Shown here: positions 1 to 10,949 of the stretch, piece by piece
How the letters are laid out: every line of letters starts with the position of its first letter
How positions within the stretch are numbered: the stretch's first letter is position 1
Origin: Galeruca laticollis
Lineage: Eukaryota; Arthropoda; Insecta; Coleoptera; Chrysomelidae
Length of the DNA: 64,000 nt
Direction of reading: 5' to 3'
Assembly (NCBI GenBank): GCA_963921935.1
Contig: OY998176.1
Coordinates: forward strand, 174,588,445 to 174,652,444
The notes under the pieces: generated by a model
What the model was told of the DNA's origin: nothing
The model's input: only the letters and a program-made list of their open reading frames with translations
Databases searched by the model: none
Program-made: the position numbers and the translations under genes

Positions 1-584
1 CTATTTTTGCAAACAACGGGTATCCAAAGAACATTTAAAAAAAGTTTATTTACAACACAGACTTTCACGATGGTCCCACAAATGGAGAGAAACCTACTAG
101 CATAATTTATAAAAGGATTCCTCGAATACACTATTTGACTAATCTTATTACACCACTGTTTAAAAATTGTATCCCTAATTTGAAAATTGCCCCTTATAAT
201 CTGATAACAATCACAAACATTTTCTCGAAAGTGAAAGATGAAACACCCACGCTATTTAATAGCAATGTTTTTTATAGTTTGCCCTGTTCTGATTGCAATG
301 GATGTTACATAGGATAGACGGGCCAATGGTTGAGACAAAGAGTCACTCAACACAAAAACGATTGTCGCAACAAAAAAAACACCTGTGCGGCAGTTGAACA
401 CGATATAAATACGGGACATGCGTTTGACTACATGAATATAAGAATTTTAGAAAGAGGGAACAGATATAAGAACAGGTTATTTCTAAAAATGTGCTACATC
501 AATAAAACAAAAAACACCATAAATTATAAATCTGACGTCAATCAATTAAGCCATATCTATTGTAACATTCTAAATAACATTTAA
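1..584 (+). pseudogene. Penelope-like element, 3' end of ORF (GIY-YIG endonuclease), decayed
   Basis: One frame (codons starting at position 3) reads as the region after the reverse transcriptase followed by the GIY-YIG endonuclease of a PLE. It opens with ANNGYPKNI at the window edge, passes through IIYKRIPRIHYL near 102-137, then reaches the Cys-containing entry to the nuclease (LPCSDCNGCYIG). It ends with the conserved tail carrying RQRVTQHK and the AAVEHDINTGHAFD region. Two in-frame stops interrupt it: TAA at 36-38 and TAG at 315-317, the second immediately after the YIG of the nuclease motif. The reverse transcriptase would lie left of the window. PLE proteins of this class nick target DNA and reverse-transcribe their own RNA. 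This copy cannot make an intact protein. The family assignment rests on the match to the better copies at 4654 and 8896 and on recognised motifs. Confidence 0.8.
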
Positions 585-921
585 GTATCACCATATAAAA
601 TTAAAAAGTAAGTCAGTTGAGTCTCCCTGTAATTAGTTTGGTTCTACACTTTCTATAACAAAAAAAACTAGTTGTTAATTTTATCAGCATGTCTAATTGT
701 AAAATGTACCTACTGTCTAAAAATGTGTTGAACGTGTTGTGCTGTTTTATATTTTAATTAACTGACACCATTTTTCTGTAAGTAGTAATTTTAAAATGAT
801 TTATTATTGTGTTGTTTTCATTCAATAAATCTTGTAGTTCGCTCCTGATGAAGCCATCAAATATTGAGCAGATAAGAAAAATAGTTTTTATTTCTTATGA
901 CCGCAAACCTGAAATCTTCGT

Positions 922-923
<2 letters not shown>

Positions 924-977
<54 letters not shown>
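924..977. repeat. (TA)n microsatellite
   Basis: An almost pure TA dinucleotide run of about 54 bases. It directly abuts the left terminal repeat of the small MITE at 977. Confidence 0.95.
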
Positions 978-980
<3 letters not shown>

Positions 981-1300
981 GGTGTCCCGGGACTAATGGG
1001 AAAAAAGTCAGGAGCGTATAATCTGAGTCAAAATAATGTTAGTACTTCATATAAACTTTTTCTATTCAGGTCCTCGTTTTCGAGTTGTAGGCCTCCAAAG
1101 TTTTAATTTTGAATTTGGTTTTTATTTTTATTTTTTGTACTAGTTATTTGAACTTTATAAAATTGACGGCAAAGCTATAATGTACGTGTATGTTTATTTT
1201 GGTAAGGTAAACAGATTTACAGTAGTGTCTTGAAGCCAGGGACGGACTACTCGCAATGGTTAGTGATCCAAAAAATTTGCAGGGATGGCACACCCTGTAT
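977..1300. mobile_element. Small non-autonomous DNA element (MITE) with CAGGGTG ends
   Basis: The left end reads TACAGGGTGTCCCGGGAC after the TA tract, and the right end (1284-1300) is its inverse, GGCACACCCTGTA, giving about 12 matching terminal bases over a 324-bp unit. The TA before the left CAGGG and after the right CCCTG suits a TA target duplication. No coding potential is visible inside. TACAGGGTG-type ends recur in the window (19543 and 19677), so it may belong to the mariner-type family that those ends mark. The terminal repeat was aligned by eye. Confidence 0.5.
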
Positions 1301-3238
1301 GAAATTATCGAAATTCACTTCCCCACACAATAAGCTGACGAAAAGGTACTTTTGTTAGAATTCGATGAAATAAGCCGTTCGGGTAATATTAACAGTTTTA
1401 TTGCACTACGTACATTCACCATTTTTATAAGTACACAACGAGGTAAAACTAACTTATTAATACGATGTCCAAGATTTACCTTCAGTACTACAAAAAAATA
1501 ATTTAACGATAGCAGAAGATGAGAAACATTAACGACTTATTAATTGAAAAGTTGGTAAACACTTTTTAAAAGTGTTTTTACCGTTTATCAATGAAAACGG
1601 CTGAAAAATCGGAAAACACCACATGAAATATGCGAATTCGATTGTTTAAACAATTAACAACAAGTAAAATTCATTGTTCGTGATGATAGCAGGTGTATTT
1701 TAATAAAACAAATAGAGAAGAACAGGACGATTGCCGATAATTGAAACGCCAAATTCGGTTGCGCGGAGGGTGACTTTCAAACGCTGCTGTCACCATGTTC
1801 TCCACCGTTTGAAAAATACAGCAGTGGTTTTTCTTACGCAATAAATAATGACCTTTCAGAAACGCTCTGGGCTAGCACCACTGCTTTTTCATATAGTCCT
1901 ACCCCTTCCCTGTCTTGAGGAGTAATCACAATACTGGTTACTCTTCATTAGAGAATCCTAAAAAATTATTATCTTATTTATTTATTATTAAAGCATTGAC
2001 CGGTCCCAGACATGGCAGCAGGGCCATTTTATGTTCTCCTATGAATTAAATTACGAATTAGATCTATGACCTTTGGGGGCCCTATCATTAAAGTGATGTA
2101 GGCTATCCTACTATCAGAATTCATATTAAAAATTAAATGTCTTTTTATATGTTTCGATACAAAAGTCGCTTGTTTCAATTCTTTTCCAAATGAGGTTACC
2201 TCTCTGGTGTTTATGATGATATAACAATCTTGGAGAACAAACAGTAGATTGTTTTTCCAATGACATTTCTAGCACGCTAAAACCTCATCATTTGGTTAAG
2301 ACGAATTTCGTGATATTAGAAATTCTCAGTCCATTATGTCCACATTCTGTTCAGGAGATTTCTGAACGATTTCTAGATACATTGAAGCTATTAAAATGTT
2401 TCTTTTAGGTCCTCTTTGTGCCACTTTAATCTATGAGGTGTTTTTCTTCTATCAAATTTGCAACATAAAGCTATTTTTTGAGACTCTCTAAATGCAATGA
2501 TTCAATTCCAAATTACATGTAAACGTAACACATTACGGTATTGATATGCTGAAGCGCCAATTTGATATGAGGTAACCTAACAGAACGGCAAAATTTACCA
2601 ATAAGGATATTGTTTGTGACTTCCTAATTGATTCTGCTACATCATGCTCTCGTGAAAGTTTATATGTTTTCTTCTTCATCATTATATGCCTCGATTTTCA
2701 TGTTCAATCATTATTAACGGTTTCTATCGTATTTTTTCCGTTATTGAGTGCATGTTAGAAAAAATCGCTGAAAAATCCACTCAGAAGACTTTGAATATCT
2801 ATTATTAGGATTATAGCATTGAGTATGTAGTGATTTGGATTGAGTTAAATTTTTAATAGGGTTGAAACCTACGTTTTCTTCACTTCTTAATGGTTCAACC
2901 ATACATCCAAGTAAATTATTTCTCACATTTCCAGAGCATGATATATATTTTAATCGTCTTCCACTTATTTTGAAGCTATCTAAGAAGAACATCTGACAAT
3001 GGGGAAGTTTTAGGTATTTACAATCCTTCAATTGCCTGGAGTTCGAGCTTTTGAGTCGAAACTTTTTCACTGGGTGCAAGTTTATGCATGGTAATCTGAA
3101 TTTTTAATTATGATTTTTCAAAACTACATGTGCTACAACTTTCTTAGCGTAGGGGCAGTCATCTCGCGCTTAACACAATCCCTTCTTGTATATGTAGAGA
3201 ATAAGTCAGTTTTATCCCTTCTTGTATGTGTGTATACA
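1301..3238. other. Unassigned AT-rich DNA
   Basis: I see no recognisable gene, RNA or element here. The longest open frame (minus strand, 2741-3079, 112 codons) has no family features, no supporting splice context and biased, low-information composition, so I do not call it. Confidence 0.5.
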
Positions 3239-3240
3239 TG

Positions 3241-3424
3241 AAGAAGTCCAGAGGAAGACCAAGAAGCGCATGATTAGAGAATGTCAAGTCAGCAAGTGAG
3301 AGAAACGTGAAATGGGAAAAGATAAGAAGGCTAACGGAGGATAGAAATGTGTGGAGAGAGCTGGAGAATACCAAAATACTCAACTTCACTATTCCCGTAA
3401 GGGAACGGAGTTTCTATAAGGATT
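3241..3424 (+). pseudogene. Non-LTR retrotransposon (LINE) C-terminal relic
   Basis: Reading in the frame that starts at 3241 gives a short block typical of the extreme C terminus of LINE reverse-transcriptase polyproteins. It has an RGRPR entry, one in-frame stop (TGA 3271-3273), then an LENVKS segment and the RRLTEDRNVWRE tail. It stops naturally at 3424-3426. Only about 60 codons are left; the rest of the element is missing, as expected for an old 5'-truncated copy. I cannot place it in a clade from this length. Confidence 0.5.
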
Positions 3425-4497
3425 AAGTAAAGTAGTTTCATCTCTGCAAAATATTGAACAAATGAAAGACTTCTTTTTGAACATATGAAAAAGAGAAGTA
3501 CTTTAATCTGAATATAATAGATTATTATGTTACCTATTATAAAATATATTTTGGCCAGAGTATCAACAATGGAACAAACTATTATTGCTTATTGATGTAA
3601 AGTACTCTCACAACTGTAAGCATGCTTTTTAAATTTTCTAGACCATTGTTTTTCGAAAAAGTATATAGCGGAATTACTAGTCAACCGTTAGTTGTGGCCA
3701 TTGTTTTTGAATAAATCAGACGAATTTTCTTAAGACTATTATATATTGCGTTATATATCGAGTTTACTGCATATAAAATCGATTTTTCTGTATCTTTTTC
3801 TGATATTTTTAACCAAAAATTATCCTAAAAAAAGCGCGTATGAATTTATCGTTCATTTTTCTCTATGATACACGTAAGTTTCATTCGAAACCTATATTGA
3901 AAGTTGCCATAAATACAAACAAGCACTTAACGTAACTACATTCAATTTTAGCGTGCAGAATGAAAATCCTTTAAGCTTTTACCCCTGAAGTTACCTTGTA
4001 AACAAGGCCAAAAACTGGGAAACTTTCATGGGCAAAAATCTTTAAGGTCATTAATCAATCTTCCGTGATTCTATAGCTATTCTGTTCCAAGCGAAACTCA
4101 GTGACGGATTCAGTGATGGGAGAAAAGACTAAAATATACGGTAATATTGTGGGAAATTGTTAACCAGCTACAGAAAGTTACAGATAAGAACATTCAGTAA
4201 TTTTTATTGAAAATTTTCGTACAATATAATCTTGTATATAATATAATATATAAATGTAATGAAGATGAATTCATTTATTTCATTTTACAAAATGGTGCGA
4301 CATTTTGACTTGGTTGGTTGATCTTGCGTAAACTCAATTCCTACACAGTATTTCACAATTCATAATCTGTAGTTTACATTATTACAACTCAATGGAGTCT
4401 AACTTCACTTCGGGGGTAAGTACACACGTGGTTGTGAATTTCATTTCAAATTATTCTTCCATTGACCACAGTATTTAACTGTTGTTTTTCCTTTTAT
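3425..4497. other. Unassigned AT-rich DNA
   Basis: No gene, RNA or repeat unit could be recognised in this stretch on either strand. Confidence 0.5.
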
Positions 4498-4556
4498 TCT
4501 CCCTGATGATGAGGACAATCATCCTCGAAAGCTTGGACATTTTCCGCTAAGGGTAC
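4498..4556 (+). ncRNA. Hammerhead-ribozyme-like motif (imperfect helix I)
   Basis: The motif has CTGATGA at 4503-4509 and GAAA at 4527-4530. Between them a 5-bp helix II forms from GAGGA (4511-4515) and TCCTC (4522-4526), with one extra T after the core. Helix III can form from AGC (4530-4532) and GCT (4546-4548), with an additional GGA/TCC pairing inside the loop and an A at the cleavage position (4549). Helix I is poor: the first pair is mismatched. Hammerhead motifs are known in PLE terminal repeats, and this one sits just upstream of a truncated PLE copy, separated from it by a TA tract. It is probably a decayed ribozyme. Confidence 0.5.
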
Positions 4557-4598
4557 ACTTTTCCATTTTCTTGCTGCAATTCCTTTATATTCACTAGT

Positions 4599-4600
<2 letters not shown>

Positions 4601-4655
<55 letters not shown>
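4601..4655. repeat. (TA)n microsatellite
   Basis: A TA run that replaces the 5' part of the PLE copy starting at 4656. It breaks off at the codons for the reverse-transcriptase YVDD motif. Confidence 0.95.
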
Positions 4656-4659
<4 letters not shown>

Positions 4660-5576
4660 ATGACATCATCCATCATCACCGTGGTTCCTAACAACCAAGT
4701 TGAAACAATTTTAAATATTTTTAACAGCTACCACCATAACATACAGTTCACGGTGGAAGAAGAACGGGATGGTTTTGTACCCTTTTTGGACATGAAAAAT
4801 ATCACAACCAACTCGAATACCCTGATCTTAGATTGGTATAAAAAACCAACTTGTTCAGGAAGATATCTGAATTACATGTCTCATCATCCATATAAAATGA
4901 AAATTAACTTGGTTTTAGGACCTAAAAATAGAATTAAAAACATCTCACACCCATCATTTTTACAAAAAAATAATAGAAAATTATATGATGCTTTGTTAAA
5001 AAATAGTTACCCACCACATATATTAAAAAAATTGATTTTCAACATGCAGAGTGATCGGACTGTCCTTGGGGGAATGAACGGAGTCACATAGGAAGAGAAA
5101 GCCAACCTAATATTATTTTCGGATCAATACCATATCTTGGTGAAATCTCTGATAAAATTATTAAAAATTTCAAAGATATTTCCACAGTAGAAATTGCACA
5201 AAAATCAGCCCAACCTTTAAACCAATTGTTCACTAAACTTAAACACAAAGATGAGACCCTCCAACGTACAAACGTAGTTTATCAGATACCTTGTATGAAT
5301 TGTGGGAAGAAATATATAGGTGAAACCTCACAAAATTTAAAAAATCGTTTGATACAGCATAAAAGCGATAGTAGGTTAGGAAAAAGAAAATGTACGCTTG
5401 CAGAACATATAATAGATGAAACACATCACGTAGATTTTGAAAATTGTGAAATTTTAGAAGTAGAGAGAAATAGAAATAAACGTAAATTCTTAGAAATGTA
5501 CCACATCCAAGTCAATGACCTAAATATGAATAAAAAATCTGACATCGATAACATAAGTAAGATTTACACATATTAA
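4656..5576 (+). pseudogene. Penelope-like element copy A (RT end, linker and GIY-YIG)
   Basis: The copy starts inside the RT active-site region: VDD is just readable after the TA tract, with a small duplication that changes the following residues. It continues through the conserved thumb region (ERDGFVPFLDM, then SGRYLNYMSHHP). After a 7-bp deletion near 5082, relative to copy B, the frame shifts. The GIY-YIG nuclease is then read from 5226 to 5576, with YQIPCMNCGKKYIGET and the downstream TLAEHIIDETH region, ending at a TAA. It therefore lacks the 5' two thirds of the ORF and carries a frameshift. It is the outer part of the left arm of the large palindrome, and its sequence matches copy B at 8896-10633 closely. 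Confidence 0.85.
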
Positions 5577-6784
5577 CTACATTGTACAAATGTCAACCCA
5601 ACTAGCAGTGACGATTCTTCCCTTAGTTAGGTGTTGTGTGGTGTCTGTGGAGAAATTGTTGCGTTTTTCACGGACATGATACTAACAACTAACTCCGCTA
5701 TAAACATATTTTACAAGCAGAAATGTCAAAACAATTTTAATATCATAACACCAGGCATTGAGAGTACTATACTTGAACTAACAGCATTTCGGAGAGGTCT
5801 TTGGGGAGTTCCCACCTCTGTCGGGACTGACAAACTTGACAGGGGGTGGGACTTGCCATTTCCCTCTTTGAAGGTTGTTATATAATAAAAAAAATTTGGC
5901 TACTCAGAGGGTGACAGCCTCTGAATTTGACTATTTCATAATCTGAAATTTCCAGAGTGAGAGACTGGACTTTGATGATTTTTTTGAAGAAACCTCTTGG
6001 GATAATTAAACTTCACAACAACAGCTGTTGTTCTCTTTTGGCCGGTGCTTTTTACACGCGATAATTGCCTGGATATGTTCACAGCCACGGGACCGATGAA
6101 GTGAGAGTTCATGCGGTCTAGTGACTGTTAGCAAATTCAACTCCTTGTTATAACAACCAACCAGAAAATAACAGCAGGCAACTGTTATGTGAAAAAGAAT
6201 TTTTTTAAAAGAAAAGGTTTTTCTCAGTTTTGACATTAATGGGACATCAAGTCTCAAATAAAATTTAAATATTAATCTCATTGCTAAGATTGGTGCAAAA
6301 TTTGGTATCACACCCGTAGATTTTCAACTACCCTGGTATACATACATAAAATAAAACAAACTCGCTTGAAGAGAATACGACTGTTATCAGGTATTGAAAA
6401 TTGAAAAAAGTTATTTTCTATCCAAAAACTAGATACACTTGAAACAACCGAATTAGTATATAAGATTCTCTTTTAAAATGTAGTGGTGGTGAATTTTAAA
6501 ACCAAAATGTGTTCCTTCAGGAAGGATTTAAGCTAAGTATCAATTTCCATGTTTATTTTGAACTCAATTTTTCATTTTCCTGATTTTATTTGATTTCAAT
6601 GTCGAGGCATTGGTTTTTGATTTTGATAGAAGTTAGAAGTGATTGCTATGTATCCTGTTTTCTTTGATTCCCAATGATTCTACCATACAACCTTGAAAAA
6701 GAAAGAAAAAGTCTTTCGAAAGCGCTCGCTTCCGTATAACAAGAATTTTAACATTATTTAAGCTGCAATCCCCGTGATATTTTC
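5577..6784. repeat. Left palindrome arm, region after PLE A, non-coding
   Basis: This segment is shared by both arms (counterpart 7741-8946 in reverse). Open frames of 84 and 101 codons occur in both arms but lack family features, so they are probably fortuitous. It may be the 3' untranslated part of the PLE or a second element carried along with it. Confidence 0.5.
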
Positions 6785-7249
6785 AGTAGTAATATAACAA
6801 GAAAGTGAGAATAAATTGAAAATAATTTGACAGATGGCAACAAGTTTGAACAAAATCTGTCAAATTATTTTCTAATTTATGGAACTCTGGAGTTATATTT
6901 GACTAGATTATTTTTTGATTCACAATTTGGTGAAGGTCTTAAATTGTCTCCATATAGACTGATTACTTATTAGAATATTTTTCGAAGTAGTTTCTATAAT
7001 CTTATTCGTTATTTCTTCATCAGAAAAGGTACTAAACCGATGATGTTCACTCATTTTATATATAACGTTGACACAATTAGATAATTATTTTGACAACTAT
7101 CTGACACTTGCTAGACAAATAAAAGCAACAGTGATTATTCCCGAGAATAATCACAAGAGCTTTATTCCCACTATAATAATGACATGATTGGTTGAAACTT
7201 ACCCTTGTGTCAAATAAAGAAGCATTTCATTGGTTTTAAGAAACGTCAA
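6785..7249. repeat. Left-arm-specific 465-bp segment
   Basis: The right arm reads straight through from the sequence matching 6784 to that matching 7250, so this block is either an insertion in the left arm or a deletion from the right one. It holds a hairpin built from GAAAATAATTTGACAGAT (6818-6835) and its inverse (6857-6874). No terminal inverted repeats or coding frame were found, so it does not look like a standard MITE. Confidence 0.6.
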
Positions 7250-7291
7250 AAAATAATCAATTTTATTTGATAGTTCAGCCGTGATTACTTG

Positions 7292-7295
<4 letters not shown>

Positions 7296-7361
<66 letters not shown>
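7296..7361. repeat. (TA)n microsatellite, left inner arm
   Basis: A 66-base TA run. Its mirror partner in the right arm is 7650-7704. It bounds the hammerhead repeat on the left. Confidence 0.95.
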
Positions 7362-7364
<3 letters not shown>

Positions 7365-7649
7365 AAGATGTAGTAATATCGCGTGATATGTTAACAACAA
7401 CAACAAAGAGAATCATGGGTAATTCACGCAAAGTAAAGGGCTACTGAAATAGAGTGGTAACCGTGGACATGCATGTTTCTGGCTCATTTTGCCTCATCAG
7501 CACGGCATAACCAAATAAAGATGTGAAATTTGGGAGCGAAGATGTTAATCGAAACATGGAAAAACACAAAATAACGGATTTCAGCAGGGAAACATCTTCG
7601 CTCCCAAATTTCACATCTTTATTTGAATTACCCATGATTCTCTTTGTTG
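7362..7649 (-). repeat. TA-bounded repeat carrying a hammerhead ribozyme (retrozyme-like), copy 1
   Basis: This block lies between two TA tracts and is homologous to 46245-46617. Shared parts are the GGGCTACTGAAA region, the ribozyme core, the AAAGATGT...GGGAGC region and the TTCAGCAGG segment, in the same order. Compared with the second copy the unit is permuted: what ends copy 2 (the GCGTGATATG-like stretch) begins copy 1. The right half (7591-7649) is the inverted part of the palindrome centre and lacks the ribozyme. Orientation is assigned from the ribozyme strand. Retrozymes are known small non-coding retroelements with hammerheads; calling this one is inference. Confidence 0.6.
7461..7505 (-). 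ncRNA. Hammerhead ribozyme motif, near-complete core
   Basis: Read on the minus strand from 7505, the order is a 5-bp helix I strand CCGTG, core CTGATGA, helix II GGC/GCC with a 7-base loop, core GAAA, helix III AC/GT with loop ATGCAT, cleavage triplet GTC, and the closing helix I strand CACGG. All core bases of the hammerhead fold are present, and helix I pairs perfectly over 5 bp. One oddity is an unpaired A between helix II and GAAA; the related copies suggest an original T-A pair from which this copy lost the T. Such motifs cleave their own RNA just after the GTC. Activity is not proven. Confidence 0.75.

Positions 7650-7704
<55 letters not shown>
7650..7704. repeat. (TA)n microsatellite, right inner arm
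   Basis: A 55-base TA run that mirrors the tract at 7296-7361 across the palindrome centre. Confidence 0.95.
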
Positions 7705-7708
<4 letters not shown>

Positions 7709-7740
7709 CAAGTAATCACGGCTGAACTATCAAATAAAAT

Positions 7741-8946
7741 TGAAAATATCACGGGGATTGCAGCCTAAATAATGTTAAAATTCTTGTTATACGAAAGCAA
7801 GCGCTTTCGAAAGACTTTTCCTTTCTTTTTCAAGGTTGTATGGTAGAATCATTGAAAATCAAATAAAACAGGAAACATAGCAATCACTTCTAACTTTTAT
7901 CAAAATCAAAAACCAATGCCTCGTCATTGAAATCAAATAAAATCAGAAAAATGAAAAATTGAGTTTAAAATAAACATGGAAATTGATACTTAGCTTAAAT
8001 CCTTCCTGAAGGAACACATTTTGGTTTTAAAATTCACCACCACTACATTTTAAAAGAGAATCTTATATACTAATTCGGTTGTTTCAAGTGTATCTAGTTT
8101 TTGGATAGAAAATAACTTTTTTCAATTTACAATACCTGATAACAGTCGTATTCTCTTCAAGCGAGTTTGTTTTATTTTATGTCTGTATACCAGGGTAGTT
8201 GAAAATCTACGGGTGTGATACCAAATTTTGCACCAATCTTAGCAATGAGATTAATATTTAAATTTTATTTGAGACTTGATGTCCCATTAATGTCAAAACT
8301 GAGAAAAACCTTTTCTTTTAAAAAAATTCTTTCCCACATAACAGTTGCCTGCTGTTATTTTCTGGTTGGTTGTTATAACAAGGAGTTGAATTTGCTAACA
8401 GTCACTAGACCGCATGAACTCTCACTTCATCGGTCCCGTGGCTGTGAACATATCCAGGCAATTATCGCGTGTAAAAAGCACCGGCCGAAAGAGAACAACA
8501 GCTGTAGTTGGGAAGTTTAATTATCCCAAGAGGTTTCTTTAAGAAAATCATCAAAGTCCACTCTCTCACTCTGGAAATTTCAGATTATGAAATAGTCAAA
8601 TTCAGAGGCTGTCACCCTCTAAGTAGCCAAACTTGTTTTATCATATAACAACCTTCAAAAGGGGAAATGGCAAGTCCCACCCCCTGTCAAGTTTGTCAGT
8701 CCCGACAGAGGTGGGAACTCCCCAAAGACCTCTCCGAAATGCTGTTAGTTCAAGTATAGTACTCTCAATGCCTGGTGTTATAATATTAAAATTGTTTGGA
8801 CATTTCTCCTTGTAAAATATGTTTATAGCGGAGTTAGTTGTTAGTATCATGTCCGTGAAAAACGCAACAATTTCTCCACAGACACCACACAACACCTAAC
8901 TAAGGGAAGAATCGTCACTGCTAGTTGGGTTGACATTTGTACAATG
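7741..8946. repeat. Right palindrome arm, region after PLE B, non-coding
   Basis: This is the inverse of 5577-6784 with scattered substitutions. It contains the same two short open frames (8215-8520 and 8641-8895), which I regard as fortuitous. Confidence 0.5.
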
Positions 8947-10633
8947 TAGTAAATATGTGTAAATCTTACTTATGTTATCGATGTCAGATTTTTTATTCAT
9001 ATTTAGGTCATTGACTTGGATGTGGTACATTTCTAAGAATTTACGTTTATTTCTATTTCTCTCTACTTCTAAAATTTCACAATTTTCAAAATCTACGTTA
9101 TGTGTTTCATCTATTATATGTTCTGCAAGCGTACATTTTCTTCTTCCTAACCTACTATCGCTTTTATGCTGTATCAAACGATTTTATAAATTTTGTGAGG
9201 TTTCACCTATATATTTCTTCCCACAATTCATACAAGGTATCTGATAAACCACGTTTGTACGTTGGAGGGTCTCATCTTTGTGTTTAAGTTTAGTGAACAA
9301 TTGGTTTAAAGGTTGAACTGATTTTTGTGCAATTTCTACTGTGGAAATATCTTTGAAATTTTTAATAATTTTATCAGAGATTTCAGCAAGATATGGTATT
9401 GATTCGAAAATAATATTAGGTTGGTTTTCTCTTCCTGTGTGACTCTCATCTCCGCTCATTCCCCCAAGGACAGTCCGATCACTCTGCATGTTGAAAATCA
9501 GTTTTTTTAATATATGTGCTGGATAACTATTTTTTAACAAAGCATCATATAATTTTCTATAATTTTTTTGTAAAAATGATGGGTGTGAGATGTTTTTAAT
9601 TCTATTTTTAAGTCCTAAAACCAAGTTAATTTTCATTGTATATGGATGATGAGACATGTAATTGAGATATCTTCCTGAACAAGTTGGTTTTTTATACCAA
9701 TCTAAGATCAGGGTATTCGAGTTGGTTCTGATAACTTTCATGTCCAAAAAGGGTACAAAACCATCCCGTTCTTCTTCCACCGTGAACTGTATGTTATGGT
9801 GATAGCTGTTAAAAATTTAAAATTGTTTCAACTTGGTTGTTAGGAACCACGGTGATGATGTCATCAACATATTTTTTTGAGAAGGGTATGTAAAAGTTGA
9901 CTTTACTTAGGCAATCAGTAATCAAATCATCCATGACGAACTGAGCAAAAATAGGAGACACAGGACTGCCCATTGGTACACCAAAAATCTGTCTATAAAA
10001 CTGCTTGTCAAAAACAAAACAAGTATTATTGTTAATGAAATCTACCATTTTCAAAAAATTACTGAGGCTTAGATTACAATGTTCTTGTATTTGTTCCCAA
10101 TGTTTTCTCATACTCTGTTTTACTAAAGTAATAGGGGTGTTGGTAAATAAAGAGACCACATCTAAGCTGATTATTACATTATTTTCAGGAATTTGTTTGT
10201 TTTGTACAAATTCTGCAAATTTAAAAGAATCTTGTATATAGTATTCATTGTTCACATTGTAGGATTTCGTTAATTTATTAGTTATAAACTGTGCTATTTT
10301 ATCTGTTGGTGCTTCTACTGATATAATTGGACTTAGACTTAAAGTTGGTTTGTGTATTTTAGGTAAACCATAAAATTTTGGAATAACCGACGAACTCATT
10401 CTTAGTGATTTTCTGTCCTCAATATCTATTTGATTTGAGAGTCCCCTAACCAACTGCAGCGCTTTTTGTAACATAGTCGAGTTTGGATTTCTATTTATTT
10501 TAACGTAATATGTTCCATCACTTAACAGGTTGTTTGCTAGGTTAGTGTATTGAGCTTTGTACATAATGACAGTAACATTACCTTTATCAGCTCTAGTTAC
10601 TATTAATTCTGGATGTTCCTTGAGAAAAACTAA
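8896..10633 (-). pseudogene. Penelope-like element copy B: reverse transcriptase plus GIY-YIG
   Basis: This is the longest PLE copy here. From 10633 downward it reads the conserved entry TRADKGNVTVIM, the FYGLPKIHK motif, ISLDVVSLF, the GVPMGSPVSP motif and the active site YVDDIITV, so RT domains 1 to 5 are present. A 2-bp deletion near 9815 shifts the frame. The thumb and linker then continue to 9184 and enter the GIY-YIG nuclease (YQIPCMNCGKKYIGET). A stop (AAA to TAA, near 9184) interrupts the nuclease, whose remainder runs to about 8947; the normal stop is changed to TTA, extending the frame to 8896. The N-terminal part upstream of the ADKG motif is missing. It encodes no intact protein. 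It forms the outer right arm of the palindrome, tail-to-tail with copy A. Confidence 0.88.
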
Positions 10634-10639
10634 CTAAAA

Positions 10640-10949
10640 CTAAGAAGTTCGATAGTAGCATATTTCAAATTGTGTACTAAATTTTACATAAGATTCCATC
10701 CTAGAAAAAAAAATAGTTAATAGTATATGATTATAAACTAAGAATATAACATGAGGTTTTTTTTAAAACATAACAATCGAATTAAAATTAAGAGAAAGAA
10801 TAAAATTTGTTAACTTTCAAATTCATATGAAATCTGAGATTATGTTGACACAGAAAATTATTTATAATAAACTAAAACAAAAAAAGCCAATGTAATGTAA
10901 TACTTTTCAGTTCTTTCCTGTTTGTATTGGTTTTTTATGATGACCACCG
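10640..10949. other. Unassigned AT-rich DNA
   Basis: No gene or repeat was recognised between the 5' end of PLE copy B and the GC-rich island. Confidence 0.5.

Larger units (their letters stand above)
4656..9857. repeat. Large imperfect palindrome (inverted duplication), about 5.2 kb
   Basis: The sequence from 4656 rightward matches the reverse complement of the sequence from 9857 leftward. Matching pairs seen are PLE A with PLE B, 5631-5885 with 8641-8895, 6006-6311 with 8215-8520, 6720-6784 with 7741-7805, 7250-7296 with 7704-7746, 7398-7427 with 7625-7652, and a perfect 34-bp pair 7513-7546 with 7591-7624. The centre is near 7568. The arms differ by substitutions and indels, a 465-bp segment only in the left arm (6785-7249), and an 84-bp hammerhead segment only in the left inner arm. 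That divergence argues against a simple hairpin-read assembly error and suggests an old inverted duplication. Confidence 0.85.

Noticed and set aside
841..880. CTGATGA at 849-855 downstream of the first PLE fragment, as a further hammerhead
   Set aside because: No helix II pairing leads to the later GAAA, and no helix I or III could be drawn. At best a very decayed remnant.
2741..3079. 112-codon minus-strand open frame
   Set aside because: No domain, motif or splice context; composition is typical of chance frames in AT-rich DNA.
6006..6311. 101-codon frame that occurs in both palindrome arms (also 8215-8520)
   Set aside because: Its presence in both arms follows from the duplication and is not independent conservation. 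No recognised domain.
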